From Terrabacter terrigena (GTDB lineage: Bacteria; Actinomycetota; Actinomycetes; Actinomycetales; Dermatophilaceae), in the NCBI RefSeq assembly GCF_042676085.1, contig NZ_JBHTKH010000006.1, forward strand, positions 214,653-278,652: 64,000 bases of DNA. The letters run 5' to 3'. Below the pieces are notes generated by a model. That model was not told the origin of the DNA. It searched no databases and saw nothing but the letters and a program-made list of their open reading frames with translations. Position 1 is the first letter of the stretch, and every line of letters begins with the position of its first letter. The translations under genes and the position numbers were made by a program. This document shows positions 7,794 through 16,685 of the stretch, piece after piece.

Positions 7794-8714
7794 CTAGTGA
7801 GCGGCGCTGCTCGTCGAGGAGCGCGCCGCCCGGACCTTCGCCGGGACGACCGCGCCCTCGACGTCGGGGTGACGTTCGACGAACGCGGTCAGCTCGACGT
7901 GGCCCAGGTCGAACGTACTGCCCGTCGGCAGCGAGTGCACCACCGCGCCGGAGACGAGCAGCGGCGCACCACGCCTCGCGTCGGGTGCGTCGGTGATGGC
8001 GTTGCGGGCGTTGACGACGAAGATCGAGCCGGCGCCGATGACCGACATCACCGAGCCGCCGCGGATCTCGGCGGCGGTGTTCTCGTCGATGCCCATGCCG
8101 AGCAGGTTGGGTGACGCGGCGACCATCGACATGAGCCGGCCGTAGCGGCCGCGCTGGTCGAAGTGCTGGTCGATGATGACGTCCTCGACGAGGCCGAGGC
8201 CGGCCGAGATCTGGCTGGCGCGCTGGCGAGGCGTGAGTCCCTCCTCACCGAGAGAGATCATGAAACGGCTCATGATCGAGGCACCCGCCGAGGTGCCGGC
8301 GACGACGGCGCCCCGCTCGTAGGCGCGCACGATGGCGTCGCCGACGGGGGTTCCGACGATGTTCTGGGCGAGCTTGACCTGGCTGCCGCCGGTGAGGAAC
8401 ACCCCGGTCGCGCTCTCGAGCAGCTCGACCATCGCGCGGTCGTTGGAGTCGCGCCGGGTCGCCGGGTTGACCACCGACACGTCGCCCCCGCGAAGGCGCG
8501 TGAAGACGTCGCGGTACGCCTCGGACACCTCGTCGGCGAACGAGGACGCCGTGGGGATCACGACGATGTGTGAACGCCGGCCCCCGGCGAGCTTGACGAA
8601 ACGCTTGAGCACGACCGACCGACCGATGCGGTCCTCGGCGCCACCGATGACGAGCAGTGTGCGCCGGACGCCGTCAGGGTGCGAGGCTGCTGACGAGGTG
8701 GCCACGGTCTGCAT
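7794..8714 (-). CDS. cphB: cyanophycinase
   Basis: A 306-residue serine exopeptidase of the S51 family that cuts cyanophycin into beta-Asp-Arg dipeptides. Visible features are VIGGAEDRIG at the N-terminus, FLTGGSQVKL, the nucleophile motif GTSAGAS with Ser142, DQHFDQRGRYGRL, and GIDENTAA. These match the family order. The start at 8714 is supported by TAGGCT (8721-8726 on the complement) six bases upstream, a leaderless start. It lies upstream of cphA, with about 86 bp between them that hold a separate candidate cphA promoter, so the two genes may be regulated independently. Confidence 0.95.
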   Translation of the reverse strand: MQTVATSSAASHPDGVRRTLLVIGGAEDRIGRSVVLKRFVKLAGGRRSHIVVIPTASSFADEVSEAYRDVFTRLRGGDVSVVNPATRRDSNDRAMVELLESATGVFLTGGSQVKLAQNIVGTPVGDAIVRAYERGAVVAGTSAGASIMSRFMISLGEEGLTPRQRASQISAGLGLVEDVIIDQHFDQRGRYGRLMSMVAASPNLLGMGIDENTAAEIRGGSVMSVIGAGSIFVVNARNAITDAPDARRGAPLLVSGAVVHSLPTGSTFDLGHVELTAFVERHPDVEGAVVPAKVRAARSSTSSAAH

Positions 8715-8723
8715 CGCGCCAGC

Positions 8724-9980
8724 CTAGTGACCGTGGTGCGGGACCGGCGGAGCCTGGGTCGGCGTGCCGTCGTCGATGTCGGCCTCCTCGATCTCCTCAC
8801 GGGAGATGCCGAGGAGGTAGAGCACCGAGTCGAGGTAGGGCACGTTGACCGAGGTCTGGGCCTGCTCCTGCACGATCGGCTTGGCGTTGAAGGCGACTCC
8901 GAGACCGGCCGCGTCGAGCATGTCGAGGTCGTTCGCGCCGTCGCCGATCGCGACGGTTCGGCTCAGGGGAAGACCCTCCTGCGCGGCGAACTCGCGCAGG
9001 GCGTGGGCCTTTCCGGCCCGGTCGACGACGTCGCCGACCACGCGCCCGGTGAGGTGCCCGTCGACGATCTCGAGCTGGTTGGCGCGGGCGTGGTCGATGC
9101 CGAGCTCGGACGCCAGGTCTCCGACGATCTCGATGAAGCCCCCGCTGACGAGGCCGACGGTGAAGCCGAGCCGCTTGAGCGTGCGCACGAGCGTGCGCGC
9201 CCCGGGCGTCAGCTCCACGGCGGCACGCACCTCGTCGAGGACCGTGGCGGGCAGGCCGGCCAGGGTCTCGACACGCGCACGGAGGGACTCCTCGAAGTCG
9301 AGCTCGCCGGCCATCGCCCGGGCCGTCACCTGCGCGACCTCGGCCTCACGTCCGCAGTGGGCGGCGAGCAGCTCGATGACCTCCTGCTGGATCAGGGTGG
9401 AGTCGACGTCGAGGACGACCAGGCGACGCCCGCGCCGCGCGAGACCACCGGGCGCCACGGCGATGTCGATGGCCTCCGACGCCGCCACGAGGGCCATGTC
9501 CCGGCGCAGGGAGGGGACGTCGGCCCCTGACACGTCGAACTCGACGGTGGTGACGGGATACCGCGAGAGCCTTCGGATGCGGTCGATGTTGGCGCCGTGC
9601 AGGGCGATCTGGCTCGTCACGAGCGACACGGCGTCCGCGCTGAGCGGGGCGCCGAGCACGACGACCGCCGCGCGACCCTGGCGCGGACGCGCGTTGTCGC
9701 CGGTGCCCTCGACGACGGTGAGCGTGAGCCCCAGGCGGTGGGCGGCGACCGCGGCGGCGTCGCGCAGCTGGTCGACGTGCGCGCCGGGACGCAGCAGCAC
9801 CGTCAGGGTGAGGTGCCCGTGGACGACGACCTGCTGGATGTCCAGGACCTCCGCGTCGACGCCCGAGAGCGCGCCGAGCAGCGTGCCGGTGACACCGGGC
9901 CGGTCGTCACCGGTCACCGTGACGCTGAGCGTGTGGACATCCGTCCCTGAGGTCCCGTGCGTGCGGCTCTCTTCGGTCAC
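8724..9980 (-). CDS. serB: phosphoserine phosphatase with N-terminal ACT region
   Basis: A 418-residue protein that performs the last step of serine synthesis, hydrolysis of phosphoserine. An N-terminal ACT-like region (about residues 15-190, with VTGDDRPGVTGTLLGALSG) is followed by a HAD phosphatase domain: nucleophile motif LDVDSTLIQQEV, GLVSGGFIEIVGD, and AIGDGANDLDML. A His-rich tail (VPHHGH) ends the protein. I chose GTG 9980 because TACGCT (9988-9993 on the complement) lies seven bases upstream; an upstream in-frame start at 10031 would add an unconserved 17-residue leader. It ends ten bases before the start of cphB, so some co-transcription is possible although cphB has its own -10. 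Confidence 0.93.
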   Translation of the reverse strand: MTEESRTHGTSGTDVHTLSVTVTGDDRPGVTGTLLGALSGVDAEVLDIQQVVVHGHLTLTVLLRPGAHVDQLRDAAAVAAHRLGLTLTVVEGTGDNARPRQGRAAVVVLGAPLSADAVSLVTSQIALHGANIDRIRRLSRYPVTTVEFDVSGADVPSLRRDMALVAASEAIDIAVAPGGLARRGRRLVVLDVDSTLIQQEVIELLAAHCGREAEVAQVTARAMAGELDFEESLRARVETLAGLPATVLDEVRAAVELTPGARTLVRTLKRLGFTVGLVSGGFIEIVGDLASELGIDHARANQLEIVDGHLTGRVVGDVVDRAGKAHALREFAAQEGLPLSRTVAIGDGANDLDMLDAAGLGVAFNAKPIVQEQAQTSVNVPYLDSVLYLLGISREEIEEADIDDGTPTQAPPVPHHGH

Positions 9981-10061
9981 GCGCGTCAGCGTAGTGAGGG
10001 CGCGGCCAGGCGCGACCACGCCATCCGGCATACGGCGCGGCGTGCGGTGCGCGGCTGCGTG

Positions 10062-10793
10062 TCAGCCGAGCGCACTGAGCAGGAAGGCCAGGGCGAAGCC
10101 GATCATCGTGACCAGGCCCACGAGCCGGCCGGCATGCTCGGTCGCCTCGGGGATCATCGTGTCGGCGAGCATCGTGATGATCGCCCCCGCGGCGAACGTC
10201 TGGATGCCTGCCACGACCGTCGGCGAGGCGCCCTGGAGCAGCACGTAGCCCGCGCCTGCCGCAACGCCGGAGACGACGGTCACCGTGAGCCACAGCCCAA
10301 GCACCTGGCGGGTCGATCGGCCAGCGCGCTGCAGTCCGGCGCTCGCCGACATCGACTCGGGCACGTTGGACAGGAAGACGGCCGCCACCATGGCGATGCC
10401 GACCTCGCCGCCGCTGAGGATGCTGACGCCGATGGCTGCCGACTCCGGTATGCCGTCGAGCAGAGCCCCGAGGACGAGGGCCATCGCCCCCGCGCCCTGC
10501 TGCGGTGTGCCCGTCGGGCTCTTGCGCCGGTGGCCGCCGCGCCGATCGATGAGCCAGTCGCCGAAGAAGAAGACCAGCGAACCGCTGACGAGGCCCACCA
10601 CGACGGGCAGCGTGCCGCCTGACTGGAACGCCTCCTCGGTCAGCTCGAAGGCGACGGCACTGATGAGCACGCCGGAACCGAAGGCCATGACGATGCCGAT
10701 GGCGCGGTTGGAAGCATGCGCGTACAGGCCGAGCAGGGCCCCGACGAGCAGGGCGGCCCCGCCCACGAGGCCCCAGAAGGTCGCGGTCAACAT
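10062..10793 (-). CDS. ZIP-family metal transporter
   Basis: A 243-residue membrane protein with about eight hydrophobic segments. It carries ZIP signatures: GSGVLISAVAFELTEEA, a cytoplasmic loop with RRGGHRRK, GALLDGIPESAAIG in the metal-binding helix, and FLSNVPESMSA, where the conserved E residues bind Zn or Fe. It probably moves divalent metal into the cytoplasm. It starts 15 bases after the stop of the F420-type oxidoreductase, with a GAGGG-like ribosome-binding site, so it is probably the third gene of a glgC-led operon. The functional link to glycogen genes is not obvious. Confidence 0.88.
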   Translation of the reverse strand: MLTATFWGLVGGAALLVGALLGLYAHASNRAIGIVMAFGSGVLISAVAFELTEEAFQSGGTLPVVVGLVSGSLVFFFGDWLIDRRGGHRRKSPTGTPQQGAGAMALVLGALLDGIPESAAIGVSILSGGEVGIAMVAAVFLSNVPESMSASAGLQRAGRSTRQVLGLWLTVTVVSGVAAGAGYVLLQGASPTVVAGIQTFAAGAIITMLADTMIPEATEHAGRLVGLVTMIGFALAFLLSALG

Positions 10794-10808
10794 GACGGGT
10801 CCGTACCC

Positions 10809-11693
10809 TCAGGCAGGTCCTGCGGTCGCGGTGGCTCGTGTGGCGTTCACCTCGTCGCGCCACTGCAGCAGGTCGCGCACGCGGGCCAGGTCGGGGTGCG
10901 CGGCCGCGACGCTCGCGGTGAACAGCCGGGTGCCGATGTCGTGGAGCTGCTGGGCGTTGCCTGCGTAGTCACCGGACTGGTCCGGGTTGCGGCCCGGGAC
11001 GAAGGCGACCCCGGCAGAGCGCTCGATCTCGAGCGGGTCGCGGCCGCGGCGGGCACACCACTCGTCGAGCACCCGGTGCTTGTGCGCGATCTCCGCGGGG
11101 CCGCCGAAGCCGTGCCAGATCGAGGCGTGCTCGGCGACGATGCGCAGCGTCTTCTTCTCGCCACCACCGCCGATGAGGATCGGGATGTCACGGGTGGGTG
11201 CCGGGTTGAGCCGCGTCCAGCGCTCACGGATGATCGGCAGGTCACGGGCCAGGTTGTCGAGCCGCCCACCGGCCGTGCCGAACTCGTAGCCGTACTCGTC
11301 GTAGTCGAGCTGCTTCCAGCCCGAGCCGATGCCGAGGATCAGCCGCCCCTCGCTCATGTGGTCGACGGTGCGGGCCATGTCGGCGAGCAGGCTCGGGTTG
11401 CGGTAGCTGTTGCACGTGACGAGCGCGCCGATCTCGACGCTCTCGGTGGACTCGGCCCAGGCGCCGAGCATCGTCCAGCACTCGAAGTGCATGCCGCCGG
11501 GGTCGCCACTGAGCGGAAAGAAGTGGTCCCAGTTGAGCAGCACGTCGACGCCCAGCTCCTCGAGCGTCGCTGCCGTGCTGCGGATCTGGGCCCAGGTCGC
11601 GTGCTGCGGCGGGATCTGGATGCCGACACGTGCCGGCCGCGGGTCGGCGGAGCTCGCCGGCGCTGCCTGCGCCGCGGGGGAGTCAGGGCTCAC
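10809..11693 (-). CDS. LLM-class F420-dependent oxidoreductase
   Basis: A 294-residue luciferase-like monooxygenase-fold protein. After a 20-residue Ala/Pro-rich leader it shows the TIM-barrel pattern of the F420-binding branch: VGIQIPPQHATW, LLNWDHFFPLSGDPGG, RLILGIGSGWKQLDYDEYG, and IPILIGGGGEKKTL, which lines the cofactor phosphate site. The substrate cannot be predicted. The GTG start at 11693 overlaps the glgC stop by four bases (GTGA), which indicates translational coupling with glgC. Confidence 0.88.
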   Translation of the reverse strand: MSPDSPAAQAAPASSADPRPARVGIQIPPQHATWAQIRSTAATLEELGVDVLLNWDHFFPLSGDPGGMHFECWTMLGAWAESTESVEIGALVTCNSYRNPSLLADMARTVDHMSEGRLILGIGSGWKQLDYDEYGYEFGTAGGRLDNLARDLPIIRERWTRLNPAPTRDIPILIGGGGEKKTLRIVAEHASIWHGFGGPAEIAHKHRVLDEWCARRGRDPLEIERSAGVAFVPGRNPDQSGDYAGNAQQLHDIGTRLFTASVAAAHPDLARVRDLLQWRDEVNATRATATAGPA

Positions 11694-12949
11694 CGGGTGA
11701 CGACCTGGCCCTTGCCCACGACGACGATGCCGGTCTCGGTGACGTGGAAACCGCGCGCCCGGTCGTACTCGTGGTCGATGCCGATCTGGCAGCCCTCGGG
11801 GATCACGACGTTCTTGTCGATGATCGCGCGGCGGATCTGCGCGTGGCGCTGGACCTGGACGCCGTCGAGCAGCACGGAACCCTGGATGCTCGCGTACGAG
11901 TGCACGTGGACGAGCGGAGACAGCACCGACGCGTAGATGTGGGCTCCGGAGACGACGACACCGGGGGAGACCGCCGAGTTGAGCGCCTCACCGATGCGGT
12001 CACCGCTGCCGTGCACGAACTTCGCCGGCGGGTAGGGGCTGTGCTGGGTGTAGATCGGCCACTCGTAGTTGTAGAGGTTGAAGACCGGGTGGATCGAGAT
12101 GAGGTCCATGTGCGCGTCGTAGTAGGACTCGATCGTGCCGACGTCGCGCCAGTAGCCGCGGTCGCGCTCGGTGGCCCCGGGGACCTCGTTGTCCTTGAAG
12201 TCGTAGACGCCCGCCTCACCGCGCCCGACGAAGTAGGGCACGATGTCGCCGCCCATGTCGTGGTTCGAGTCGGGGTCGTCGTGGTCGGCGGTCACGGCCT
12301 GCTCGAGGGCGTCGGCGGTGAAGACGTAGTTGCCCATCGAGGCCAGCACCTCGTCGGGGTTGTCGGGCAGGCCCTTCGGGTCGCTCGGCTTCTCGAGGAA
12401 CGCAGCGATCTTCGCGGGGTCGTCGTCGTCGACCTCGATGACACCGAACTGGTTGGCCAGCGAGATCGGCTGGCGGATCGCGGCGACCGTGCACGCGGCC
12501 CCGGACTCGATGTGCTGCTCGACCATCGCGCTGAAGTCCATGCGGTAGACGTGGTCGGCGCCCACGACGACGACGATGTCGGGCCGCTCGTCGTGCATGA
12601 GGTTGAGGCTCTGGTAGATGGCGTCGGCGCTGCCGAGGTACCAGTTCTTGTCGACGCGCTGCTGGGCCGGGACCGTGGTCACGTAGTTGCCGAGGAGCGT
12701 CGACATGCGCCAGGTCTTGGTGACGTGGGCGTCGAGGCTGTGCGACTTGTACTGCGTCAGCACGACCACCTGCAGGTAGCCGGAGTTGACGACGTTCGAC
12801 AGCGCGAGGTCTATGAGGCGGTAGATGCCGGCGAACGGCACCGCTGGTTTGGCCCGGTCGGCGGTGAGCGGCATCAGTCGTTTGCCCTCACCGCCGGCGA
12901 GCACGATCGCAAGAACCTTCGGACCAGCGGCAGGGCTTCGTCGGGCCAT
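11690..12949 (-). CDS. glgC: glucose-1-phosphate adenylyltransferase
   Basis: A 419-residue ADP-glucose pyrophosphorylase that supplies ADP-glucose for glycogen or glucan synthesis. It has the nucleotidyltransferase signature LAGGEGKRLMPLT, RAKPAVPFAG, YLGSADAIYQSL, VVGADHVYRMD, FLEKPSDP, and a C-terminal left-handed beta-helix with SVLSPLVHVHSYA. The ATG at 12949 has TAGGGT (12957-12962 on the complement) seven bases upstream, so it is probably leaderless and heads an operon with the LLM protein and the ZIP transporter. It is divergent from glgA, with 102 bp between the starts. Confidence 0.95.
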   Translation of the reverse strand: MARRSPAAGPKVLAIVLAGGEGKRLMPLTADRAKPAVPFAGIYRLIDLALSNVVNSGYLQVVVLTQYKSHSLDAHVTKTWRMSTLLGNYVTTVPAQQRVDKNWYLGSADAIYQSLNLMHDERPDIVVVVGADHVYRMDFSAMVEQHIESGAACTVAAIRQPISLANQFGVIEVDDDDPAKIAAFLEKPSDPKGLPDNPDEVLASMGNYVFTADALEQAVTADHDDPDSNHDMGGDIVPYFVGRGEAGVYDFKDNEVPGATERDRGYWRDVGTIESYYDAHMDLISIHPVFNLYNYEWPIYTQHSPYPPAKFVHGSGDRIGEALNSAVSPGVVVSGAHIYASVLSPLVHVHSYASIQGSVLLDGVQVQRHAQIRRAIIDKNVVIPEGCQIGIDHEYDRARGFHVTETGIVVVGKGQVVTR

Positions 12950-13051
12950 GCTGGCCACCCTAGGGCAGGGTCCGGCGGCTCGACAGGTCCAGCGCGCAAG
13001 ATCGCCAGACCTTTTCGCTTCATGGGATGGCGACGGCACTAGGGTCGAGGT

Positions 13052-14254
13052 GTGCGCGTCGACATCCTCAGCAAGGAGTACCCGCCCGCCATCTACGGAG
13101 GCGCCGGTGTCCACGTGGCCGAGCTCGTCCGGGCCTTGCGGGCCCGCGGCGACATCGACGTGCAGGTGCGCTGCTTCGGTCCGCCGCGCGACGAGCCCGG
13201 CACGACGGCCTACGCCGACCTGGCCGAGCTGTCGGGCGGCAACGCGGCGCTGCAGACCCTCGGGGTCGACGTGGCGATGGCCGGCGACTGCGTCGGGGCC
13301 GACCTCGTGCACTCGCACACCTGGTACGCCAACATGGCCGGCCACCTCGCCTCACTCCTCGGGGGTATGCCGCACGTCGTGACGGCGCACTCGCTCGAGC
13401 CGATGCGGCCCTGGAAGGCCGAGCAGCTCGGTGGCGGCTACCGCGTGTCGTCATGGGCCGAACGCACCGCGTACGAGTCGGCAGCCGGCGTCGTGGCCGT
13501 CAGCGCCGGCATGCGCGACGACATCCTGAGAAGCTATCCGTCGCTCGAACCGTCACGAGTCCACGTGGTGCACAATGGGATCGACGCGCAGCTGTGGCAG
13601 GCCGACCGCTCTCCCGAGGCAGCCGACGTCGTCCGCAAGCACGGCGTCGATCCCGACAGGCGCTCGGTCGTCTTCGTCGGCCGAATCACCCGGCAGAAGG
13701 GCCTGCCCTACCTGTTGCGGGCGTGCGCGCAGCTGCCGCCCGACGTCCAGCTCGTGCTGTGTGCCGGCGCGCCCGACACCCCCGAGATCAAGGCCGAGGT
13801 CGAGGGGCTCATGAACGACCTCAGCGCGCAGCGCGAGGGTGTCGTGTGGATCCCCGACATGCTGCCTCGCAACGAGGTGGTCGCGCTGCTCAGCCACGGC
13901 ACGGTCTTCGCCTGTCCGTCGGTCTACGAGCCGCTCGGCATCGTCAACCTCGAGGCGATGGCCTGCGAGCTGGCGGTGGTGGCGACCGCGACCGGGGGCA
14001 TCCCCGAGGTCGTCGTCGACGGCGAGACGGGATGGCTCGTGCCGATCGAGCAGGTGCAGGACGGCACCGGCACGCCGGTCGACCCCGACCGGTTCGTGGC
14101 CGACCTGGCCGCGGCCCTGACCGATGCGGTCTCCGACGTCGACCGGGCCCGGCGCTTCGGAAAGGCCGGCCGTGCCCGCGCGGTCGACTCGTTCTCCTGG
14201 GCCTCCATCGGTGACCGCACGCTCGAGGTCTACCGGGCGGTCCTCGGGGGCTGA
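13052..14254 (+). CDS. glgA: glycogen synthase, GT4 family
   Basis: A 400-residue GT4 glycosyltransferase of the actinobacterial GlgA type. It shows the N-terminal KEYPPAIYGGAGVH, LVHSHTWYANMAG, VVHNGIDAQLW, VGRITRQKGLPYLL, and the nucleotide-sugar motif PSVYEPLGIVNLEAMA with its conserved Glu residues. It may transfer glucose to glycogen or make maltose-1-phosphate, as the mycobacterial GlgM enzyme of this family does; the sequence alone does not decide. The GTG at 13052 has TAGGGT (13040-13045) six bases upstream, a leaderless start. It is divergent from glgC. Confidence 0.93.
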   Translation: MRVDILSKEYPPAIYGGAGVHVAELVRALRARGDIDVQVRCFGPPRDEPGTTAYADLAELSGGNAALQTLGVDVAMAGDCVGADLVHSHTWYANMAGHLASLLGGMPHVVTAHSLEPMRPWKAEQLGGGYRVSSWAERTAYESAAGVVAVSAGMRDDILRSYPSLEPSRVHVVHNGIDAQLWQADRSPEAADVVRKHGVDPDRRSVVFVGRITRQKGLPYLLRACAQLPPDVQLVLCAGAPDTPEIKAEVEGLMNDLSAQREGVVWIPDMLPRNEVVALLSHGTVFACPSVYEPLGIVNLEAMACELAVVATATGGIPEVVVDGETGWLVPIEQVQDGTGTPVDPDRFVADLAAALTDAVSDVDRARRFGKAGRARAVDSFSWASIGDRTLEVYRAVLGG

Positions 14255-14595
14255 TGCCGGCAGGCTTCAGCGCGCACCGACCGCGCGCAGGCCCGCGTCC
14301 GCTGGTGCGTCCCGTCGAGCGCGCCATGGGCGCGCCGATCGTGGGCGTCGAGGCGGTCCACGGACGCATGTCGCCCCGACCAGTGGCGGCGCTCACCCTC
14401 GGCGACACGCCAGGCCTTCGCGAAAGCCGCTGCGGCGCAACGGAATGCCAAGGCGTATGGCGCTCCACGAAGGCGGGGCGGGCGTCCTCGGTCGCACTCC
14501 CGACGTCGAGCCGCATGTCCGTCCGGTGGCCACGTGGTTCGCGACGACCGGCTCGCGATCGTGACCGGCGCCGCGTCAGGGCTGGTCGACGCCCT
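14255..14595. other. 341-bp intergenic region, no gene supported
   Basis: Between glgA and the convergent PIG-L gene lies a GC-rich stretch with open frames on both strands but no recognisable protein, no Shine-Dalgarno-led start and no TANNNT-led start. A short near-palindrome (GCGCGCC-AT-GGGCGCGC) and a TTCGCGAA palindrome are present. It may be decayed coding DNA. Confidence 0.5.
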
Positions 14596-15354
14596 TCACC
14601 CGATGACGCGTCCGGCCAGCGAGTAGGAGGCTCCCGTGACCTCGGCGGGGCCGCCGAGGATGGACTGCAGCAGGTCGCGGGGCCTCGGGTAGTCCGGTCC
14701 GAGCGCGGCGAGGTAGGCGTCGTGCGCCTCGAGCGAGGCGACGGCTGCCTCGAAGTGCTCGGACGTGTCGACGAAGTGGGTCGGCTCCGGGTCCGCCGTG
14801 ACGAACAGCTGCTTGACCTGCCACGGCTCGTGGCCCTCGTCGAGCAGGTCGCTGAAGATCCACCGGTTGCCCGCGTCGGCCTTGGCGTCGACGGTGGCCA
14901 GGCCGACCGCGCGGTGGTCGGCCTGGTTGACGAAGCCGCCCGGGAAGTGGTCGGCATACGTCGTGGAGATGATCAGTTCCGGGCGCCGGATGCGGATCTC
15001 CCGCGCGATGGCCCGGCGCAGGGGCAGGCCGTACTCGACCACACCGTCACTGAACCCGTCGAGGAACTCCACCACGTCGACCCCGACGCGGGCAGCGCCC
15101 TCGCGCTCCTCGGCCTCGCGCAGCGGTCCGGCCTCCGCGGGGGCCATCGTGTCGATGCCCGCCTCGCCGCGGGTGACGAGCAGGTAGGTCACCGTCTTGC
15201 CGGCACGCACCCACTTGTCGACCGCTGCGGCCGTGCCGTACTCGAGGTCGTCGGGGTGTGCGACGACGCACAGCACCGTGTCGAAGGTCGTCTCGTCGAG
15301 GGGAGTCAGGCGGGTCTGCTCGGTCTGCTCGGTCTGCTCGTTCTGCTCGGTCAC
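14596..15354 (-). CDS. PIG-L family deacetylase
   Basis: A 252-residue LmbE/PIG-L metal-dependent amidohydrolase. The zinc signature AHPDD (VVAHPDDLEYG) lies near residue 32, a conserved NQADHRAVG provides the third ligand region, and STTYADHFPGG precedes it. Members include the mycothiol enzymes MshB and Mca; this protein lacks features that would place it confidently in either, so the substrate is open. The N-terminus has a small EQT repeat (NEQTEQTEQT) and may be disordered. The GTG at 15354 has TAGATT seven bases upstream. That -10 element overlaps a TAGGGT hexamer facing the other way. Confidence 0.85.
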   Translation of the reverse strand: MTEQNEQTEQTEQTRLTPLDETTFDTVLCVVAHPDDLEYGTAAAVDKWVRAGKTVTYLLVTRGEAGIDTMAPAEAGPLREAEEREGAARVGVDVVEFLDGFSDGVVEYGLPLRRAIAREIRIRRPELIISTTYADHFPGGFVNQADHRAVGLATVDAKADAGNRWIFSDLLDEGHEPWQVKQLFVTADPEPTHFVDTSEHFEAAVASLEAHDAYLAALGPDYPRPRDLLQSILGGPAEVTGASYSLAGRVIG

Positions 15355-15361
15355 GGCACTC

Positions 15362-15371
15362 AATCTAGGGT
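15362..15371. promoter_or_regulatory. overlapping back-to-back -10 elements
   Basis: AATCTAGGGT reads as TAGATT on the minus strand (seven bases from the PIG-L GTG) and as TAGGGT on the plus strand (38 bases from the 15409 ATG). Two divergent RNA polymerases would compete for the same ten bases, so the genes may be expressed in alternation. Confidence 0.4.
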
Positions 15372-15408
15372 CCCTTGGCCTTCGGTCGCCCGGATGTGAC
15401 CATGGAGC

Positions 15409-15837
15409 ATGCTGACCATCGATCTCGCCCGACGGCTCGCCGAGGCCGGCCTCGTCTGGCAACCGGGTTCCGGCGACCGCTTCGTGGTGCCCGTCAAGGG
15501 CATGGAGGACGACGTCTTCGTCATCAGCGAGATCACCGTCGACGTCCACCACTTCACGTCGGGCGACATCATCGGCTTCAACGGCACGACCGAGTGGGCG
15601 CTCGACAGCGTCGAGCAGGACAAGGTCGTGTGGCTGCCCCGCGAGGACCAGCTGCGTGAGCTGATCGGCGACGCGTTCGTGGCGCTCGAGCGACTCGACG
15701 GCGGGTATGCCGTCACGATCCGTGGTCAGGACGACGACCTCCAGCGCCACGTCGACATCGACGCCGAGCGCGCCTACGCGCGAGCCGTTGCGGCCCTGCT
15801 CGGCTCGTCGGCGCCCGGCGAGGAGCGGTCCGCCTAG
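15409..15837 (+). CDS. conserved actinobacterial protein of unknown function
   Basis: A 142-residue soluble protein with the recognisable lines MLTIDLARRLAEAGLVW, DVFVISEITV, GFNGTTEWALDSVEQ and WLPREDQLRELIG. Relatives are common in actinobacteria, and I recall some labelled pilus assembly protein CpaE. That label is not supported: there is no receiver or MinD/ParA ATPase domain. A TAGGGT hexamer at 15366-15371 could drive it with a leader of about 30 bases. It converges on the gene ending at 15861. The function is unknown. Confidence 0.75.
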   Translation: MLTIDLARRLAEAGLVWQPGSGDRFVVPVKGMEDDVFVISEITVDVHHFTSGDIIGFNGTTEWALDSVEQDKVVWLPREDQLRELIGDAFVALERLDGGYAVTIRGQDDDLQRHVDIDAERAYARAVAALLGSSAPGEERSA

Positions 15838-15860
15838 CGTCGTCCGGGCACGCCTGTGGC

Positions 15861-16625
15861 TCAGGCGGGTCGCCAGCCGGCGATGGACATGACGGCGACG
15901 TTCGTCGCGTCGGCGAGGGCGCTGTCGGCGTCGGCCGCGAGGTTGCGCAGCAGCAGGCCCCGGCTGGCCGCCGTTCCGGCGTCGAGGCCGCTGGAGCCGA
16001 GCGAGGTGAGGCCGGCCGTTCGGTGCGCCAGGCGGGAGAGGTTCGCAGCGAGCGCCATGATGCGCAGCGCCCGGCCCGACGTCGCGGCCGGGATGCCCCA
16101 GAGTGCCGTGTCGAGGTCGGCGGCCGCCTCGGCTCGGGCGTCGTCCCCCCAGGGGTGGCCGCCGACCTGCTCGAAGCTGGCCGTGTGCTCGCGCAGCCGG
16201 CGCATCAGGTCGCGCTCGATCTCACGCAGGTCGAGCATCTCCATTCGGTGACGAGGCACGGGATCGGCTTCGTACGCGGTCCAGTCTGCGCGCACACCGA
16301 CGTCGCCGTCGGGTCCGAACTCCGACAGCGTGGGGACCAGGACACCGCCGAGGCCCGCGACGAAGACGCATTCGCCGGCGTCGGCAGCGTGGGCCGTTGC
16401 GGCAGCCGAGCCACGCGGCATACGGCTGAGGTCGCCGGGGCGGGGGAGCGCGACGAAGAGCGCCTGCTCGCCGAGGTCCCGCCAGACATCGAGCCGGGCC
16501 AGGTCGCCGGCCACGTGGTCGAGGTCGGGGAACGCGCGCGCCAGTGCCTCCGACGTCCCGGGCCCACCGTGCCAGGACGCCGTGACCCACAGGGCGAGGC
16601 GGACGGAGGCGGGCAGCTCGGGCAC
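15861..16625 (-). CDS. hypothetical protein
   Basis: A 254-residue protein with no motif I recognise. The N-terminal half is alpha/beta-like (LWVTASWHGGPGTSEALARAF, FVAGLGGVLVPTLSEFGP). The C-terminal half is Ala-rich and helical, resembling a helical bundle. Codon use is that of a real gene. I prefer the GTG at 16625 because TACGAT (16632-16637 on the complement) lies six bases upstream; an in-frame ATG at 16673 would add 16 residues. It is divergent from the ABC ATPase, which starts at 16686. Confidence 0.7.
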   Translation of the reverse strand: MPELPASVRLALWVTASWHGGPGTSEALARAFPDLDHVAGDLARLDVWRDLGEQALFVALPRPGDLSRMPRGSAAATAHAADAGECVFVAGLGGVLVPTLSEFGPDGDVGVRADWTAYEADPVPRHRMEMLDLREIERDLMRRLREHTASFEQVGGHPWGDDARAEAAADLDTALWGIPAATSGRALRIMALAANLSRLAHRTAGLTSLGSSGLDAGTAASRGLLLRNLAADADSALADATNVAVMSIAGWRPA

Positions 16626-16685
16626 GTCGTCATCGTAGGGGTGCGTTGCGCCGGCGTCCGGCGACCGTGTCATAGGGTCGGACCC

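Noticed and set aside
4744..7797. Long open frame on the plus strand opposite cphA
   Set aside because: It mirrors cphA in antisense, has composition typical of shadow frames (Asp/Val/Leu-rich, no motifs) and no start signal.
15409..15837. Annotation as pilus assembly protein CpaE
   Set aside because: The protein is 142 residues and lacks the receiver and ATPase domains of CpaE.
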